A stretch of DNA of 64,000 nt, taken from positions 62,001 through 126,000 of the forward strand of contig NZ_BFAB01000006.1 in the NCBI RefSeq assembly GCF_003402475.1. The letters are read 5' to 3'. A program made the position numbers and the translations under genes. Source of the DNA: Mycobacterium sp. MFM001 (GTDB lineage: Bacteria > Actinomycetota > Actinomycetes > Mycobacteriales > Mycobacteriaceae). The notes below the pieces were generated by a model. That model was given only the letters and a program-made list of their open reading frames with translations. It had not been told where the DNA came from and did not search any database. This document shows positions 8,898-19,467 of this stretch, in pieces (within the stretch, counting starts at the first letter, position 1; every line of letters begins with the position of its first letter).

Positions 8898-10298
8898 ATG
8901 CCCTCACCGCGGCAGGGTTCACGTGTCGGCACCATGTTCGGGCCGTACGAGTTGCAGGCGCTGCTCGGCGTCGGCGGGATGGGCGAGGTGTACCGCGCCT
9001 ACGACACCGAGAAGGGTCGCACGGTCGCGCTGAAGCTGCTGCTCGACGACCTGGCCGCCGACGACGATTACCGGCGGCGCTTTCAGCGGGAGTCCCGGGT
9101 GGCGGCGCGGCTGGCCGAACCGCACGTCATCCCGGTGCACGACTGGGGCGAGATCGACGGCGTGCTCTACATCGACATGCGCCTGGTCGAGGGCCGCAAC
9201 CTGAAGACCGTGCTGAGCGAGGACGGCCCACTGAGCCCGGAGGCGGCCGGCTCGGTGATCAGCCAACTGGCCAGCGCGCTGGACGCTGCGCACCGCGACG
9301 GCCTGGTCCACCGCGACGTCAAGCCGGAGAACGTGCTGATCACACCGGACGGCTTCGTCTACCTGGTGGACTTCGGGATTGCCTATTCGGGCGTCGACCC
9401 GGGCCTGACCACCACCGGTCACCTGGTTGGCTCCAAGTCGTACATGGCGCCGGAGCGGTTCACCAGCGAACCGTTCGGCCCGGCTTCCGACATCTACTCG
9501 CTGGCCTGCCTGCTCTACCAATGCCTTACCGCCACCGCGCCGTTCCACGGCGCCGACGTCAGCCAGCTGATCGCCGCGCACCTGTTCTCGGCGCCGCCGC
9601 GACCATCCCAGGTCCGTCCCGGCCTCAGCCCGGCGTTCGACGCGGTGGTCGCCAAGGGCATGGCCAAGCGGCCCGACGAGCGGTTCGCGTCGGCCGGCGA
9701 GCTGGCCAGGGCAGCGCTCGACGCCGCCGCTCCGCAGCTGACGCCGCACCTACGCGAGCCCGCCAAGCGGCCGGGCCGGCTGGTTGCCGGGGCGGCCGCG
9801 GCCGCGGTCGTCGTCGCAGCTGTTGTCGCGACCGTCGTCGTCCTCGCCCGGCCCGACCACCGGTCGTCGCCGGCCGCGCCGCCGCCGTCGTCGCGCACGC
9901 AGCAGGCGCCCAAGCCGACTCCCAAGCCGACGACGGCGTCGGCGCTGGCCCCGGCAACCTCGGGGATCTCGCTGCCCGACGCGGACGCGCACGGCTTTCT
10001 TCGTTACCCCGAGGCGCGATGCCATGGCGCGGACGTGGCGGCGCTGGCCGAGCGGACCACCAAGTCCGCACTGGTCGTCTGCAAATCGGCGGGCAGCGAC
10101 ACCTACTACTACCGCGGCGTGCGGCTCTCGGACGGGGCGGCCATCGAGTTGCCCGGGGCGATGCCGGCCGGCGACGGCTTCGACGCGATGAATCCCGAGG
10201 ACGCCACCCGGTACGAGATGCGCCGCGACGGGTTGACGATCGTGGTGAACGGAGAGGTCGCGGACACCGAACCGATGGTCGAATATGCGGGCGAGTAG
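8898..10298 (+). CDS. Transmembrane serine/threonine protein kinase
   Basis: The 466-residue receptor-type kinase has a Gly loop GVGGMG (24-29), catalytic Lys46 in VALK, HRD (138-140), DFG (158-160) and APE (184-186). A basic juxtamembrane stretch is followed by one membrane span (about 295-317), a Pro/Ser/Thr-rich linker and an extracellular domain of about 115 residues with two cysteines. No PASTA repeats are present, so it is not PknB. No kinase sits between gabT and yajC in M. tuberculosis, so this is an accessory paralogue. The start could also be the ATG at 8934. Confidence 0.93.
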   Translation: MPSPRQGSRVGTMFGPYELQALLGVGGMGEVYRAYDTEKGRTVALKLLLDDLAADDDYRRRFQRESRVAARLAEPHVIPVHDWGEIDGVLYIDMRLVEGRNLKTVLSEDGPLSPEAAGSVISQLASALDAAHRDGLVHRDVKPENVLITPDGFVYLVDFGIAYSGVDPGLTTTGHLVGSKSYMAPERFTSEPFGPASDIYSLACLLYQCLTATAPFHGADVSQLIAAHLFSAPPRPSQVRPGLSPAFDAVVAKGMAKRPDERFASAGELARAALDAAAPQLTPHLREPAKRPGRLVAGAAAAAVVVAAVVATVVVLARPDHRSSPAAPPPSSRTQQAPKPTPKPTTASALAPATSGISLPDADAHGFLRYPEARCHGADVAALAERTTKSALVVCKSAGSDTYYYRGVRLSDGAAIELPGAMPAGDGFDAMNPEDATRYEMRRDGLTIVVNGEVADTEPMVEYAGE

Positions 10299-10313
10299 GG
10301 CACACTGGCGGTC

Positions 10314-10643
10314 ATGGAACAACTGGTCGTCTTCTTGCCGCTGCTCGTCATCCTGGGCGTGTTCATGTTCTTCGCGTCGCGGCGTCAGCGGCGTGCGATG
10401 CAGGCCACGATCGACCTGCACGAGTCGCTGCAGGTCGGTGACCGGGTGCACACCACTTCCGGCTTGCAGGGCACCGTCACCGACATCACCGACGACACCG
10501 TGGATCTCGAGATCGCCCGGGGCGTGGTCACCACCTGGATGAAACTGGCCATCCGCGACCGCATCGAGCCCGAGGTACCCGAGCTCGACGAGACCGAAGC
10601 GGTCGAGCTCACCGCCGACCCGGAGCGAGCGCCCAAGGACTGA
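10314..10643 (+). CDS. yajC: Sec translocon accessory subunit YajC
   Basis: YajC is a small single-span protein that associates with SecDF at the SecYEG channel. The 109-residue product has one N-terminal membrane span (about 3-21), a basic stop-transfer RRQRRAM, and the conserved GDRVHTTSGLQGTV segment. It lies 64 bases before secD, the standard yajC-secD-secF order (Rv2588c-Rv2586c). Confidence 0.96.
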   Translation: MEQLVVFLPLLVILGVFMFFASRRQRRAMQATIDLHESLQVGDRVHTTSGLQGTVTDITDDTVDLEIARGVVTTWMKLAIRDRIEPEVPELDETEAVELTADPERAPKD

Positions 10644-10707
10644 GTTCGGCTGACCGGCACGTACCCTTTGCGGGTGCGGTCGTAAATCAACGAGGAGACT
10701 CAACAAC

Positions 10708-12456
10708 GTGGCATCGCCTTCGGCGCCGGTGCACCCTGCCCGCTATCTGACGGTGTTTTTGGCCCTGCTCATCGGCGTGTACCTGCTGGTCTTTTTGACC
10801 GGTGACAAGCGCGCGGAGCCGAAGCTCGGTATCGACCTGCAGGGCGGCACCCGGGTCACGTTGACCGCACGCACCCCGGACGGCTCGAAGCCGACCCGCG
10901 ACGCGCTGGCGCAGGCGCAGTCGATCATCAGCTCCCGGGTCAACGGCCTGGGTGTCTCTGGTTCCGAAGTCGTTGTCGACGGCGACAACCTGGTGATCAC
11001 GGTGCCCGGAAACGACGGCAACGAGGCCCGCAACCTCGGCCAGACCGCGCGGCTGTACATCCGCCCGGTGATCAATGCGCTGCCGGTCGAGACCGCTCCG
11101 CCGCCGGAGCAGCCAGCACCGGCCGGCACGCCGCAGTCCCCGGCCGGCGAGCCGGGTCAGGCGCCGGGGGAGGCGCCCGCCGCGCCGGGCGAGCTGCCGG
11201 GCCCCGCCCCCGGCGAGACTCCGCCGCCACAGCCGCGGCCCTACCCGCAGGAGCCGACACCCGCCCCGTCGCCGTCCCCTGCACCGGGGCAGGCGCCCAC
11301 GCCGCCGGCGCCACCCGTGCAGCCCGCGCCGCCGGACCCGCGCAAGGACCTCGCCGAGCGCATCGCCAAGGAAAAGCAGTGGCGGCAGAGCACCAACAAA
11401 GGGGTGCAGTTCCTGGCGCTGCAATTCGAGGCCACCCGCTGCAACCAGGAGGACATCCTGGCCGGCAACGACGACCCCAACCTGCCGCTGGTGACCTGCG
11501 ACAAGGACCACAAGTCGGCCTATCTGCTGGCGCCGTCGATCATCAGCGGCGACCAGATCCAAAACGCCAGCTCCGGCCTGGACCAGCGCAGCGGCGGCTA
11601 CGTCGTCGACCTGCAGTTCAAGAGCGCGGCCGCCAACGTCTGGGCCGACTTCACCGCCGCCCACATCGGCACCCAGACCGCGTTCACCCTGGACTCGCAG
11701 GTGGTCAGTGCGCCGCAGATCCGTGAAGCCATCCCCGGCGGGCGGACCCAGATCACCGGGAACTTCACCCAGGGCCAGGCCCGTGAACTGGCCAACGTCC
11801 TCAAATACGGTTCGCTGCCGCTGTCGTTCGAATCCTCGGAGGCCGAAACCGTTTCGGCCACACTGGGTTTGACGTCGCTGCGGGCAGGCCTGATCGCCGG
11901 TGCGATCGGTCTGGCGCTGGTGCTGGTGTACTCGCTGCTCTACTACCGGGTGCTGGGGTTGCTCACCGCGCTATCGCTAGTAGCTTCCGGCGCAATGGTT
12001 TTCGCGATCCTGGTGTTGCTGGGCCGCTATATCAACTACACGCTGGACCTGGCCGGTATCGCGGGTCTGATCATCGGTATCGGCACCACCGCCGACTCGT
12101 TCGTGGTGTTCTTCGAACGCATCAAAGACGAGATCCGCGAAGGCCGTTCGTTCCGCTCGGCGGTGCCTCGCGGTTGGGGGAGGGCCCGTAAGACCATCGT
12201 GTCGGGTAACGCGGTGACCTTCCTGGCCGCCGCGGTGCTGTACTTCCTGGCGATCGGACAGGTGAAGGGCTTTGCGTTCACCCTGGGCCTGACCACAATC
12301 CTCGACCTCGTCGTGGTGTTCCTGGTCACGTGGCCGCTGGTGTACCTGTCGTCGAAGTCGCCCACGCTGGGCAAGCCGGCCTACAACGGCCTGGGCGCGG
12401 TTCAGCAGGTTGCGCGCGAACGCCGGGCCGCCGCGCATACGGGGGTAGTGCGATGA
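10708..12456 (+). CDS. secD: Protein translocase subunit SecD
   Basis: SecD pulls secreted chains across the membrane using the proton gradient, with SecF. The 582-residue protein has an N-terminal span, the [12 protein letters not shown] segment, a periplasmic P1 domain and a five-helix membrane block after residue 380 with [20 protein letters not shown] Pro/Ala/Gly-rich insertion of about 90 residues (roughly 125-215) splits the P1 region; a similar insertion is known in M. tuberculosis SecD. The start is GTG, preceded by GAGGAG. Confidence 0.97.
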   Translation: MASPSAPVHPARYLTVFLALLIGVYLLVFLTGDKRAEPKLGIDLQGGTRVTLTARTPDGSKPTRDALAQAQSIISSRVNGLGVSGSEVVVDGDNLVITVPGNDGNEARNLGQTARLYIRPVINALPVETAPPPEQPAPAGTPQSPAGEPGQAPGEAPAAPGELPGPAPGETPPPQPRPYPQEPTPAPSPSPAPGQAPTPPAPPVQPAPPDPRKDLAERIAKEKQWRQSTNKGVQFLALQFEATRCNQEDILAGNDDPNLPLVTCDKDHKSAYLLAPSIISGDQIQNASSGLDQRSGGYVVDLQFKSAAANVWADFTAAHIGTQTAFTLDSQVVSAPQIREAIPGGRTQITGNFTQGQARELANVLKYGSLPLSFESSEAETVSATLGLTSLRAGLIAGAIGLALVLVYSLLYYRVLGLLTALSLVASGAMVFAILVLLGRYINYTLDLAGIAGLIIGIGTTADSFVVFFERIKDEIREGRSFRSAVPRGWGRARKTIVSGNAVTFLAAAVLYFLAIGQVKGFAFTLGLTTILDLVVVFLVTWPLVYLSSKSPTLGKPAYNGLGAVQQVARERRAAAHTGVVR

Positions 12457-13664
12457 CCGAACTCACCGAGTCCGAGGGCATCCTCGTCGAGGACGTCAAC
12501 GGGGCCCAGTTGCCGCACCACAGTTTCCTGTCGCGGCTCTACACCGGCACCGGGGCGTTCGAGGTGGTCGGGCGCCGCCGGATGTGGTACGTGATCAGCG
12601 GGACGATCGTGGCGATCGCGATCGCCAGTATTGTGTTGCGCGGCTTCACTTTCGGCATCGATTTCGCCGGCGGTACCAAGGTGTCGATGCCCGTCGCGGC
12701 TGCAACGGGCACAGTGAAGGTCAGCCAGGTGGAAGACGTGTTCCGCCAGACGATCGGCAAGGACGCCGAGTCGGTGGTGATCGTCGGCAAGGGTGCGTCG
12801 GCGACGGTGCAGATCCGCTCGGAAGCCTTGTCCAACGACCAGACGGCCAAGCTGCGCAATGCGCTGTTCGACCGGTTCCAGCCCAAGGGGCCCGACGGCA
12901 AGCCCAGCAAGCAGGCGATCAGCGACTCGGCGGTCTCGGAGACCTGGGGCGGTCAGATCACCAAGAAGGCGGTGATCGCGCTGGTGGTGTTCCTGGTGCT
13001 GGTCGCCCTCTACATCACCGTGCGCTACGAGCGCTACATGGCGATCTCCGCGCTGGCGGCGATGTTCTTCGACGTGGGCGTCACCGCCGGGGTGTACTCG
13101 CTGGTCGGCTTCGAGGTCACCCCGGCCACCGTCATCGGGTTGCTGACCATCCTCGGGTTCTCGATCTACGACACCGTGATCGTGTTCGACAAGGTCGAGG
13201 AGAACACCCACGGTTTTCAGCACACGACGCGGCGCACGTTCGCCGAGCAGGCCAACCTGGCGGTCAACCAGACGTTCATGCGCTCGATCAACACCAGCCT
13301 GATCTCGGTGCTGCCGGTGGTCGCGCTGCTGGTGGTGGCGGTGTGGCTGCTGGGGGTCGGCACGCTCAAGGACCTGGCGCTGGTGCAGCTGGTCGGGATC
13401 ATCGTCGGCACGTACTCGTCGATCTTCTTCGCCACGCCGCTGCTGGTCACCCTGCGTGAGCGCACCGAGTTGGTGCGCGGCCACACCCGCCGGGTGCTGC
13501 GACGCCGCAGCGGAGCTCCCGAAAAGCCTACGGAGCCAAGGGAATCGACCGAGACCGAGCCTAAGCGAGAGACCGCCGCGGCCGCTCCGAAGAAGCCCGC
13601 GCCGAGCAAGCCGGCTCCGGGCGCGCGGCCCGTCCGGCCGACCGGCAAGCGAAACAAGCGGTAA
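12453..13664 (+). CDS. secF: Protein translocase subunit SecF
   Basis: This is the partner of SecD in the export motor. ATG 12453 overlaps the secD stop (ATGA) and is preferred over longer upstream starts. The 403-residue product has a first span, the [10 protein letters not shown] segment (about 65-74), five C-terminal spans with the [14 protein letters not shown] motif, and a basic, Pro/Ala-rich tail of about 60 residues. Transcription continues into the lipoprotein gene. Confidence 0.97.
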   Translation: MTELTESEGILVEDVNGAQLPHHSFLSRLYTGTGAFEVVGRRRMWYVISGTIVAIAIASIVLRGFTFGIDFAGGTKVSMPVAAATGTVKVSQVEDVFRQTIGKDAESVVIVGKGASATVQIRSEALSNDQTAKLRNALFDRFQPKGPDGKPSKQAISDSAVSETWGGQITKKAVIALVVFLVLVALYITVRYERYMAISALAAMFFDVGVTAGVYSLVGFEVTPATVIGLLTILGFSIYDTVIVFDKVEENTHGFQHTTRRTFAEQANLAVNQTFMRSINTSLISVLPVVALLVVAVWLLGVGTLKDLALVQLVGIIVGTYSSIFFATPLLVTLRERTELVRGHTRRVLRRRSGAPEKPTEPRESTETEPKRETAAAAPKKPAPSKPAPGARPVRPTGKRNKR

Positions 13665-13668
13665 CCCG

Positions 13669-15312
13669 ATGGCTGCCTGGCGTCGGCGCGCTGCGGCCGT
13701 CTCTGCGGCGATGCTCGTGGCCTTGTCGCCGCTGACCGCGTGTTCGGGCAGCGCAGCCGGTCAGATCGACTACGCCGTCGACGGCGCGCTGGTCACCTAC
13801 AACACCAACACGGTCACCGGCGCCGCCTCGGCGGGCGCGCAGGCGTTCGCCCGCACGCTGACCGGGTTCGGCTACCACGGCCCCGACGGGCAGGTGGTGG
13901 CCGACCACGACTTCGGCACCGTCTCGGTGGTCGGCGGCGCGCCGCTGGTGCTCGACTACCAGATCGCCGACAACGCCGTCTATTCCGACGGCAAACCGGT
14001 CACCTGCGACGACATGGTGCTGACCTGGGCCGCGCACTCCGGGAAATTCCCCGGGTTCGACGCCGCCAGCCAGGCCGGCTACATCGACATCGCCGGCATC
14101 GACTGCCAGCCCGGGCAGAAGAAGGCGCGGGTGTCGTTCGCGCCGGACCGCAGCGTCGTCGACTACGACGAGCTGTTCACCGCGACCTCGCTGATGCCGT
14201 CGCACGTCATCGCCGACGAAACGGGTGTCAACGTCACCGCCTCACTGCTGGGCAGGAACATGCCGGCCGTCGAGCGCATCGCCCAGCAGTGGAACACGAT
14301 CTGGGACCTCAAGCCCGGCCTGGACACCAAGCGCTTCCCGTCGTCGGGGCCGTACAAGATCGAGTCGGTGTTAAGCGACGGCGGGGTGGTCCTGGTCGCC
14401 AACGACCGCTGGTGGGGCCCCAAGCCGATGACCAAGCGGGTCACGGTGTGGCCGCAGAAGGCCGACATCCAGGACCGGCTCAACAACGGCAGCATCGACG
14501 TCGCGGACGTCGCGGCCGGGTCGTCGGGCTCGGTGATCACGCCGGACAACTACCGGCGCACCGATGCGCCGTCGGACGGGATTCAGCAGCTGATCTTCGC
14601 GCCGCACGGCCGGTTCGCCGACACGCCGGTGCGCCGCGCGGTCGCGTCATGCACGCCGCGGGACGTGATCGCGCGTGACGCCGGGGTGCCGATCGCCAAC
14701 TCCCGGTTGCACACCGCCGCCGAGGACGCCATCGCTCAGGCCGAAAACGTCCCCGAGGCAGGGCAATTCGTGAAGGCGAATCCGGACGCGGCCCGAAGCG
14801 CGCTGGGCGGGGCGCCGCTGACCGTGCGCATCGGCTACCGGGCGCCCAACGCCCGGCTGGCCGCCACCGTCGGCGCGATCGCCAAGGCCTGCGCACCGGC
14901 CGGTATCACGGTCTCCGACGTCACCTCGGACACCACCGGACCGCAGACGCTGCGCGACGGAAAGATCGACGTGCTGCTGGCCACCACCGGCGGCGCCAGC
15001 GGCAGCGGATCGACCGGCTCGCCGGCGATGGACGCCTACACGCTGCACACCGGCAACGGCAACAACCTGCCCGGCTACAGCAATGGCCAGATCGACGGGA
15101 TCATCAGTGCGCTGGCGGTGTCGGCCGACCCGGCCGAACTGGTGCGGCTGCTGGCCGAGAGCGCGCCGGTGCTGTGGGCCGACATGCCGACGCTGCCGCT
15201 GTATCGCCAGCAGCGCACCCTGATGGCGTCGAAGAAGATGTACGCCGTCACGGCCAATCCGACTCGCTGGGGCGCCGGCTGGAACATGGACCGCTGGGTG
15301 CTGGTGCGGTGA
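13669..15312 (+). CDS. ABC-type solute-binding lipoprotein (Rv2585c homologue)
   Basis: The 547-residue lipoprotein has a signal peptide ending in lipobox LTAC, with the modified cysteine at residue 25, so it is anchored outside the membrane. The body is of the family 5 solute-binding type used for oligopeptides and related ligands ([30 protein letters not shown]). The start is ATG 13669, four bases after secF. No permease or ATPase gene is adjacent. Position matches Rv2585c. The stop overlaps the apt start. Confidence 0.9.
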   Translation: MAAWRRRAAAVSAAMLVALSPLTACSGSAAGQIDYAVDGALVTYNTNTVTGAASAGAQAFARTLTGFGYHGPDGQVVADHDFGTVSVVGGAPLVLDYQIADNAVYSDGKPVTCDDMVLTWAAHSGKFPGFDAASQAGYIDIAGIDCQPGQKKARVSFAPDRSVVDYDELFTATSLMPSHVIADETGVNVTASLLGRNMPAVERIAQQWNTIWDLKPGLDTKRFPSSGPYKIESVLSDGGVVLVANDRWWGPKPMTKRVTVWPQKADIQDRLNNGSIDVADVAAGSSGSVITPDNYRRTDAPSDGIQQLIFAPHGRFADTPVRRAVASCTPRDVIARDAGVPIANSRLHTAAEDAIAQAENVPEAGQFVKANPDAARSALGGAPLTVRIGYRAPNARLAATVGAIAKACAPAGITVSDVTSDTTGPQTLRDGKIDVLLATTGGASGSGSTGSPAMDAYTLHTGNGNNLPGYSNGQIDGIISALAVSADPAELVRLLAESAPVLWADMPTLPLYRQQRTLMASKKMYAVTANPTRWGAGWNMDRWVLVR

Positions 15313-15827
15313 TTGCTGAGCTCATCGCATCGTTGACCCGGGAGATCGACGACTTCCCTACGGCGGGAATCCAATTCAAGGACCTCACCCCGCTGTTCGC
15401 CGACCATCGCGGCTTTTCCGCGGTGACCGAGGCGCTGGCCGACGTGGCGGCCGGCGCCGACCTGATCGCCGGGATCGACGCCCGTGGTTTTGTGGTGGGC
15501 GGCGCCGTCGCGGCCCGGCTCGGCATCGGCATGCTGGCCATCCGCAAGGGCGGCAAGCTGCCGCCGCCGGTGCGCGCCGAGCAATACGACCTCGAGTACG
15601 GCACCGCCACCCTGGAGATCCCGGCCGACGGAATCGAGCTGGCCGGGCGCCGCGTGGTCATTGTCGACGACGTGCTGGCCACCGGCGGGACCGTGGCGGC
15701 GGCTTACCGGTTGTTGGAGCACAGCGGCGCGCACGTGACGGCCGCCGCCGTCGTGCTGGAGCTGGCCGGGCTGGGCGGCCGCGACAGGGTTGCGCCGTTG
15801 CCGGTACACAGCTTGCGCTCTGTCTAG
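15309..15827 (+). CDS. apt: Adenine phosphoribosyltransferase
   Basis: Apt converts adenine and PRPP to AMP (purine salvage). The 172-residue type I phosphoribosyltransferase shows [14 protein letters not shown] near the N-terminus and the PRPP loop [13 protein letters not shown] (about 115-127). GTG 15309 overlaps the preceding stop as GTGA. M. tuberculosis Apt is annotated longer, but the coupling here supports this start. It precedes rel in the same orientation, as in Rv2584c-Rv2583c. Confidence 0.95.
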   Translation: MIAELIASLTREIDDFPTAGIQFKDLTPLFADHRGFSAVTEALADVAAGADLIAGIDARGFVVGGAVAARLGIGMLAIRKGGKLPPPVRAEQYDLEYGTATLEIPADGIELAGRRVVIVDDVLATGGTVAAAYRLLEHSGAHVTAAAVVLELAGLGGRDRVAPLPVHSLRSV

Positions 15828-15915
15828 CCCGGCGACGATGCAGACCGGGTACCGCGATGAGGAGGAGCCGGGCAAGCATCTTGAGCGATATCCTTGGTGG
15901 TCGGAGGTGACAAAC

Positions 15916-18273
15916 GTGGCGGACGACCAGCGCACGGCTACCCAGCCCCCCACCGAGCCGCTGCAGGTCCCCGATGCCCTGCCGGCCGAGCCCCGGATCG
16001 GGCTGAAGACCTCCACCAGCGCGTCGCGACGGGTGCGGGCCCGGTTGGCGCGGCGAATGACCGCTCAGCGCAGCACCGTCAGCCCGGTGCTCGAGCCGCT
16101 GGTGGCGGTGCACCGTGAGATTCATCCCAAGGCCGACCTGTCGATCCTGCAACGCGCCTACGAGGTCGCCGAGCAACGGCACGCCGACCAGATGCGCCAT
16201 TCCGGTGACCCCTACATCACCCACCCGCTGGCCGTCGCCAACATCCTGGCCGAACTGGGGATGGACACCACCACGCTGGTGGCCGCGCTGCTGCACGACA
16301 CCGTCGAGGACACCGGTTACACCTTGGCGCAGCTGTCCGAGGAATTCGGCGAGGAGGTCGGCCATCTGGTCGACGGGGTGACCAAGCTGGACCGGGTGGT
16401 GCTGGGCAGCGCCGCCGAGGGCGAGACCATCCGCAAGATGATCACCGCGATGGCCCGCGACCCGCGGGTGCTGGTGATCAAAGTGGCCGACCGGCTGCAC
16501 AACATGCGGACGATGCGTTTCCTGCCGCCGGAGAAGCAGGCACGCAAGGCCCGTGAAACGCTGGAAGTCATTGCACCACTGGCACATCGGCTGGGGATGG
16601 CCACCGTCAAGTGGGAGCTGGAGGACCTGGCGTTCGCGATCCTGCACCCCAAGAAGTACGAAGAGATCGTGCGGCTGGTGGCCGACCGGGCGCCGTCGCG
16701 CGACACCTACCTGGCCAAGGTGCGCGACGAGATCGTCTCCACCCTGGGCGCATCCAAGATCAACGCGGTGGTCGAGGGCCGGCCCAAGCACTACTGGTCG
16801 ATCTACCAGAAGATGATCGTCAAGGGCCGCGACTTCGACGACATCCACGACCTGGTCGGCATCCGCATCCTGTGCGACGAGATCCGGGACTGTTATGCCG
16901 CTGTGGGCGTGGTGCATTCGCTGTGGCAGCCGATGGCGGGCCGGTTCAAGGACTACATCGCCCAGCCGCGCTACGGGGTGTACCAGTCGCTGCACACCAC
17001 GGTCGTCGGCCCGGAGGGCAAGCCGCTGGAAGTGCAGATCCGCACCCGCGACATGCACCGCACCGCCGAATACGGCATCGCCGCGCACTGGCGCTACAAG
17101 GAAGCCAAGGGCCGCAACGGCGTTCCACACCCGCACGCCGCCGCCGAGATCGACGACATGGCATGGATGCGTCAACTGCTCGACTGGCAACGTGAGGCCG
17201 CCGACCCCGGCGAGTTCCTGGAGTCGCTGCGTTACGACCTTGCGGTGCAAGAGATTTTCGTGTTCACCCCCAAGGGTGACGTGATCACGCTGCCCACCGG
17301 GTCGACGCCGGTGGACTTCGCCTACGCCGTGCACACCGAGGTCGGCCACCGCTGCATCGGCGCCCGGGTGAACGGGCGGCTGGTGGCGCTGGAGCGCAAG
17401 CTCGAAAACGGGGAAGTCGTCGAGGTTTTCACGTCCAAGGCGCCCAACGCGGGGCCGTCGCGGGACTGGCAGCAATTTGTGGTCTCGCCGCGGGCCAAGA
17501 CCAAGATCCGCCAGTGGTTCGCCAAGGAGCGTCGCGAGGAGGCGCTGGAGGCCGGCAAAGAGGCGATGGCCCGCGAGGTGCGCCGCGGCGGACTTCCGTT
17601 GCAGCGCTTGGTTAATGGCGGGTCAATGGCCGCGGTGGCCAACGAGTTGCACTACGCGGACGTGTCGGCGCTCTACACCGCGATCGGTGAGGGGCACGTC
17701 TCCGCCAAGCACGTGGTGCAGCGGCTGGTGGCCGAACTGGGCGGCATCGACCAGGCCGAGGAAGACCTCGCCGAGCGGTCCACCCCCGCCACGATGCTGC
17801 GACGCCCGCGCAGTACCGACGACACCGGGGTCGCGGTGCCCGGCGCCCCGGGCGTGCTGTCCAAGCTGGCCAAGTGCTGCACACCGGTGCCGGGCGATGC
17901 GATCATGGGGTTCGTCACGCGCGGCGGCGGGGTCAGCGTGCACCGCACCGACTGCACCAATGCCGCGTCGCTGCAACAGCAGTCGGAGCGCATCATCGAG
18001 GTGCACTGGGCGCCGTCGCCGTCGTCGGTGTTCCTGGTGGCCATCCAGGTCGAGGCGCTGGACCGGCACCGGCTGCTGTCGGACGTCACCCGGGTGCTGG
18101 CCGACGAGAAGGTGAACATCCTGTCGGCGTCGGTGACCACGTCGAACGACCGGGTGGCAATTAGCCGGTTCACCTTCGAAATGGGCGACCCCAAGCACCT
18201 GGGACATCTGCTGGACGTCGTGCGCAACGTCGAAGGCGTCTTCGACGTCTACCGGGTGACGTCGGCGGCTTAG
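15916..18273 (+). CDS. relA: Bifunctional (p)ppGpp synthetase/hydrolase Rel
   Basis: This enzyme makes and degrades the stringent-response alarmone. The 785-residue protein has an HD hydrolase domain (HDTVED near residue 120), a synthetase domain ([16 protein letters not shown]), a TGS domain (about 420-480), a zinc-finger segment with KCCTPVPGD, and a C-terminal ACT domain. GTG 15916 is chosen because GGAGGTGA sits 6 bases upstream; an in-frame ATG at 15838 would add 26 residues without a good binding site. Matches Rv2583c closely. Confidence 0.97.
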   Translation: MADDQRTATQPPTEPLQVPDALPAEPRIGLKTSTSASRRVRARLARRMTAQRSTVSPVLEPLVAVHREIHPKADLSILQRAYEVAEQRHADQMRHSGDPYITHPLAVANILAELGMDTTTLVAALLHDTVEDTGYTLAQLSEEFGEEVGHLVDGVTKLDRVVLGSAAEGETIRKMITAMARDPRVLVIKVADRLHNMRTMRFLPPEKQARKARETLEVIAPLAHRLGMATVKWELEDLAFAILHPKKYEEIVRLVADRAPSRDTYLAKVRDEIVSTLGASKINAVVEGRPKHYWSIYQKMIVKGRDFDDIHDLVGIRILCDEIRDCYAAVGVVHSLWQPMAGRFKDYIAQPRYGVYQSLHTTVVGPEGKPLEVQIRTRDMHRTAEYGIAAHWRYKEAKGRNGVPHPHAAAEIDDMAWMRQLLDWQREAADPGEFLESLRYDLAVQEIFVFTPKGDVITLPTGSTPVDFAYAVHTEVGHRCIGARVNGRLVALERKLENGEVVEVFTSKAPNAGPSRDWQQFVVSPRAKTKIRQWFAKERREEALEAGKEAMAREVRRGGLPLQRLVNGGSMAAVANELHYADVSALYTAIGEGHVSAKHVVQRLVAELGGIDQAEEDLAERSTPATMLRRPRSTDDTGVAVPGAPGVLSKLAKCCTPVPGDAIMGFVTRGGGVSVHRTDCTNAASLQQQSERIIEVHWAPSPSSVFLVAIQVEALDRHRLLSDVTRVLADEKVNILSASVTTSNDRVAISRFTFEMGDPKHLGHLLDVVRNVEGVFDVYRVTSAA

Positions 18274-18386
18274 TGGTGGCGGCGCGCAACAAGCGTCGGC
18301 GCTTCAGTCCATAAAAGTAAACCAAAGTAGTTAATACAGGTTTTACGTACACGTAATCGGTACTTCGTTCACTGAGAGCATCGTGG
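18274..18386 (+). promoter_or_regulatory. AT-rich promoter region with a 14-bp palindrome
   Basis: This 113-base gap is much richer in A and T than its surroundings. It contains TTACGTACACGTAA (18343-18356), two 6-base arms around an AC centre, about 30 bases before the regulator start. The site could be an autoregulatory operator for the HTH protein encoded next. AT-rich promoters of this kind are typical of genes silenced by Lsr2 in mycobacteria. Confidence 0.5.
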
Positions 18387-18701
18387 GTGCCCATGGACGA
18401 CCACGAAAAGGACCCGGCGGTGGTGTTGCCGTACCTCGTGGGCAGGCCACTTGCCGCCACCGAGGTCTATGAGGCGTTCGGCTATCGAAAATCGGCTTAC
18501 TACAAGGCAGCTCGCGAGGGCCGGCTGATCACCGCCGACAACCTCATCAGAGCGGCCGAGTACTTCGGGCTGAATCCGGTTGACCTGCAGGTCCGTTACG
18601 GGTTGATCCGGCGCGAGGCGGTCGCCGAATACGTGGAGTCTGCATCCGGGCGACCAAGTCTGCGCGACCTTGCGCCCGACCCCGCCAAGCCGCCTGTCTG
18701 A
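18387..18701 (+). CDS. Small helix-turn-helix regulator, repressor-like
   Basis: The 104-residue protein has a segment resembling a helix-turn-helix (ATEVYEAFGYRKSAYYKAA, about 24-42) followed by a second helical part (TADNLIRAAEYFGLNPVDL) like those in phage immunity repressors and XRE-type regulators. No exact family is recognised. It is separated by 30 bases from a co-oriented membrane protein and preceded by a palindromic AT-rich promoter, so the pair looks like a regulatory module inserted between rel and ppiB, which adjoin in M. tuberculosis. Confidence 0.75.
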   Translation: MPMDDHEKDPAVVLPYLVGRPLAATEVYEAFGYRKSAYYKAAREGRLITADNLIRAAEYFGLNPVDLQVRYGLIRREAVAEYVESASGRPSLRDLAPDPAKPPV

Positions 18702-18731
18702 CGCTCATCGCGAGTACGTTGGAGTGTGACA

Positions 18732-19460
18732 ATGATGTCCGCACTCATCCTCGTGACGCTGGCTGCCATCTTCTACAGTCTGTGGATCCGGCGCGACACC
18801 TGGCGCTCCCGCTGGGAAGCCGGTGCCAGCCTGAACATTGCCTTGCAAGGCTGCGCGGTGCTGCTGATGTCGCCATGGGCATCGGCGACACTGGGGCCAG
18901 TGCTGCACGGCGTATTCCGGCGCTGGAACGTGGAAGATCTGCTCGGCCACATCTGCCTCATCGTCGCGGTGACGGCGATAATCCACCACGGGCTGGCGCG
19001 GCTCGATCACGAACGTCAGCTGCGCCGCCTGTTTCGCCGACACGTCGAAATCCCACTGCGGTGGGGTATTCCACTGCTCGTGGCGGTGTTCGTCATCGCC
19101 GACGAGGGCTATCACCCCGACCTATTCCCCGCCCACGTCAGCACCGTCTGGTTCGGGGCCTACTGGCTGGTGCTGGGCGGTCTGCTCATCTACTTGTTCA
19201 GCTACGCGGGCAGGGTGATGCTGATCTTGCGGAAGGATGCGCGCTCAAGGTCGACGGTCAACCTCTACCTGATCTCGGCCGCGTTCGGGATTGCAGCGAC
19301 GGCGATTCAGGTCATCACGGCCGAGCTCGGCATTGATATCACGCTGCCCGTCTGGTTGTGTGCCTGCCTGGGCGCCATCGGTTTTGCGTACGGATCCGCC
19401 CGATCCTGGCACGCGAAGGTTGCGTGGTTCACGCCCGGCATCCACCGGTCCTCTTGGTAG
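18732..19460 (+). CDS. Polytopic membrane protein paired with the HTH regulator
   Basis: The 242-residue protein has about seven hydrophobic segments spread over its length and no soluble domain. ATG 18732 fits a GGAG site at 18721; GTG 18726 is an alternative. It resembles the membrane half of actinobacterial XRE-regulator plus MAB_1171c-like (DUF6545) pairs, but the soluble DUF6545 part is absent, so that link is tentative. Its function is unknown. Confidence 0.75.
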   Translation: MMSALILVTLAAIFYSLWIRRDTWRSRWEAGASLNIALQGCAVLLMSPWASATLGPVLHGVFRRWNVEDLLGHICLIVAVTAIIHHGLARLDHERQLRRLFRRHVEIPLRWGIPLLVAVFVIADEGYHPDLFPAHVSTVWFGAYWLVLGGLLIYLFSYAGRVMLILRKDARSRSTVNLYLISAAFGIAATAIQVITAELGIDITLPVWLCACLGAIGFAYGSARSWHAKVAWFTPGIHRSSW

Positions 19461-19467
19461 CCGGCGC

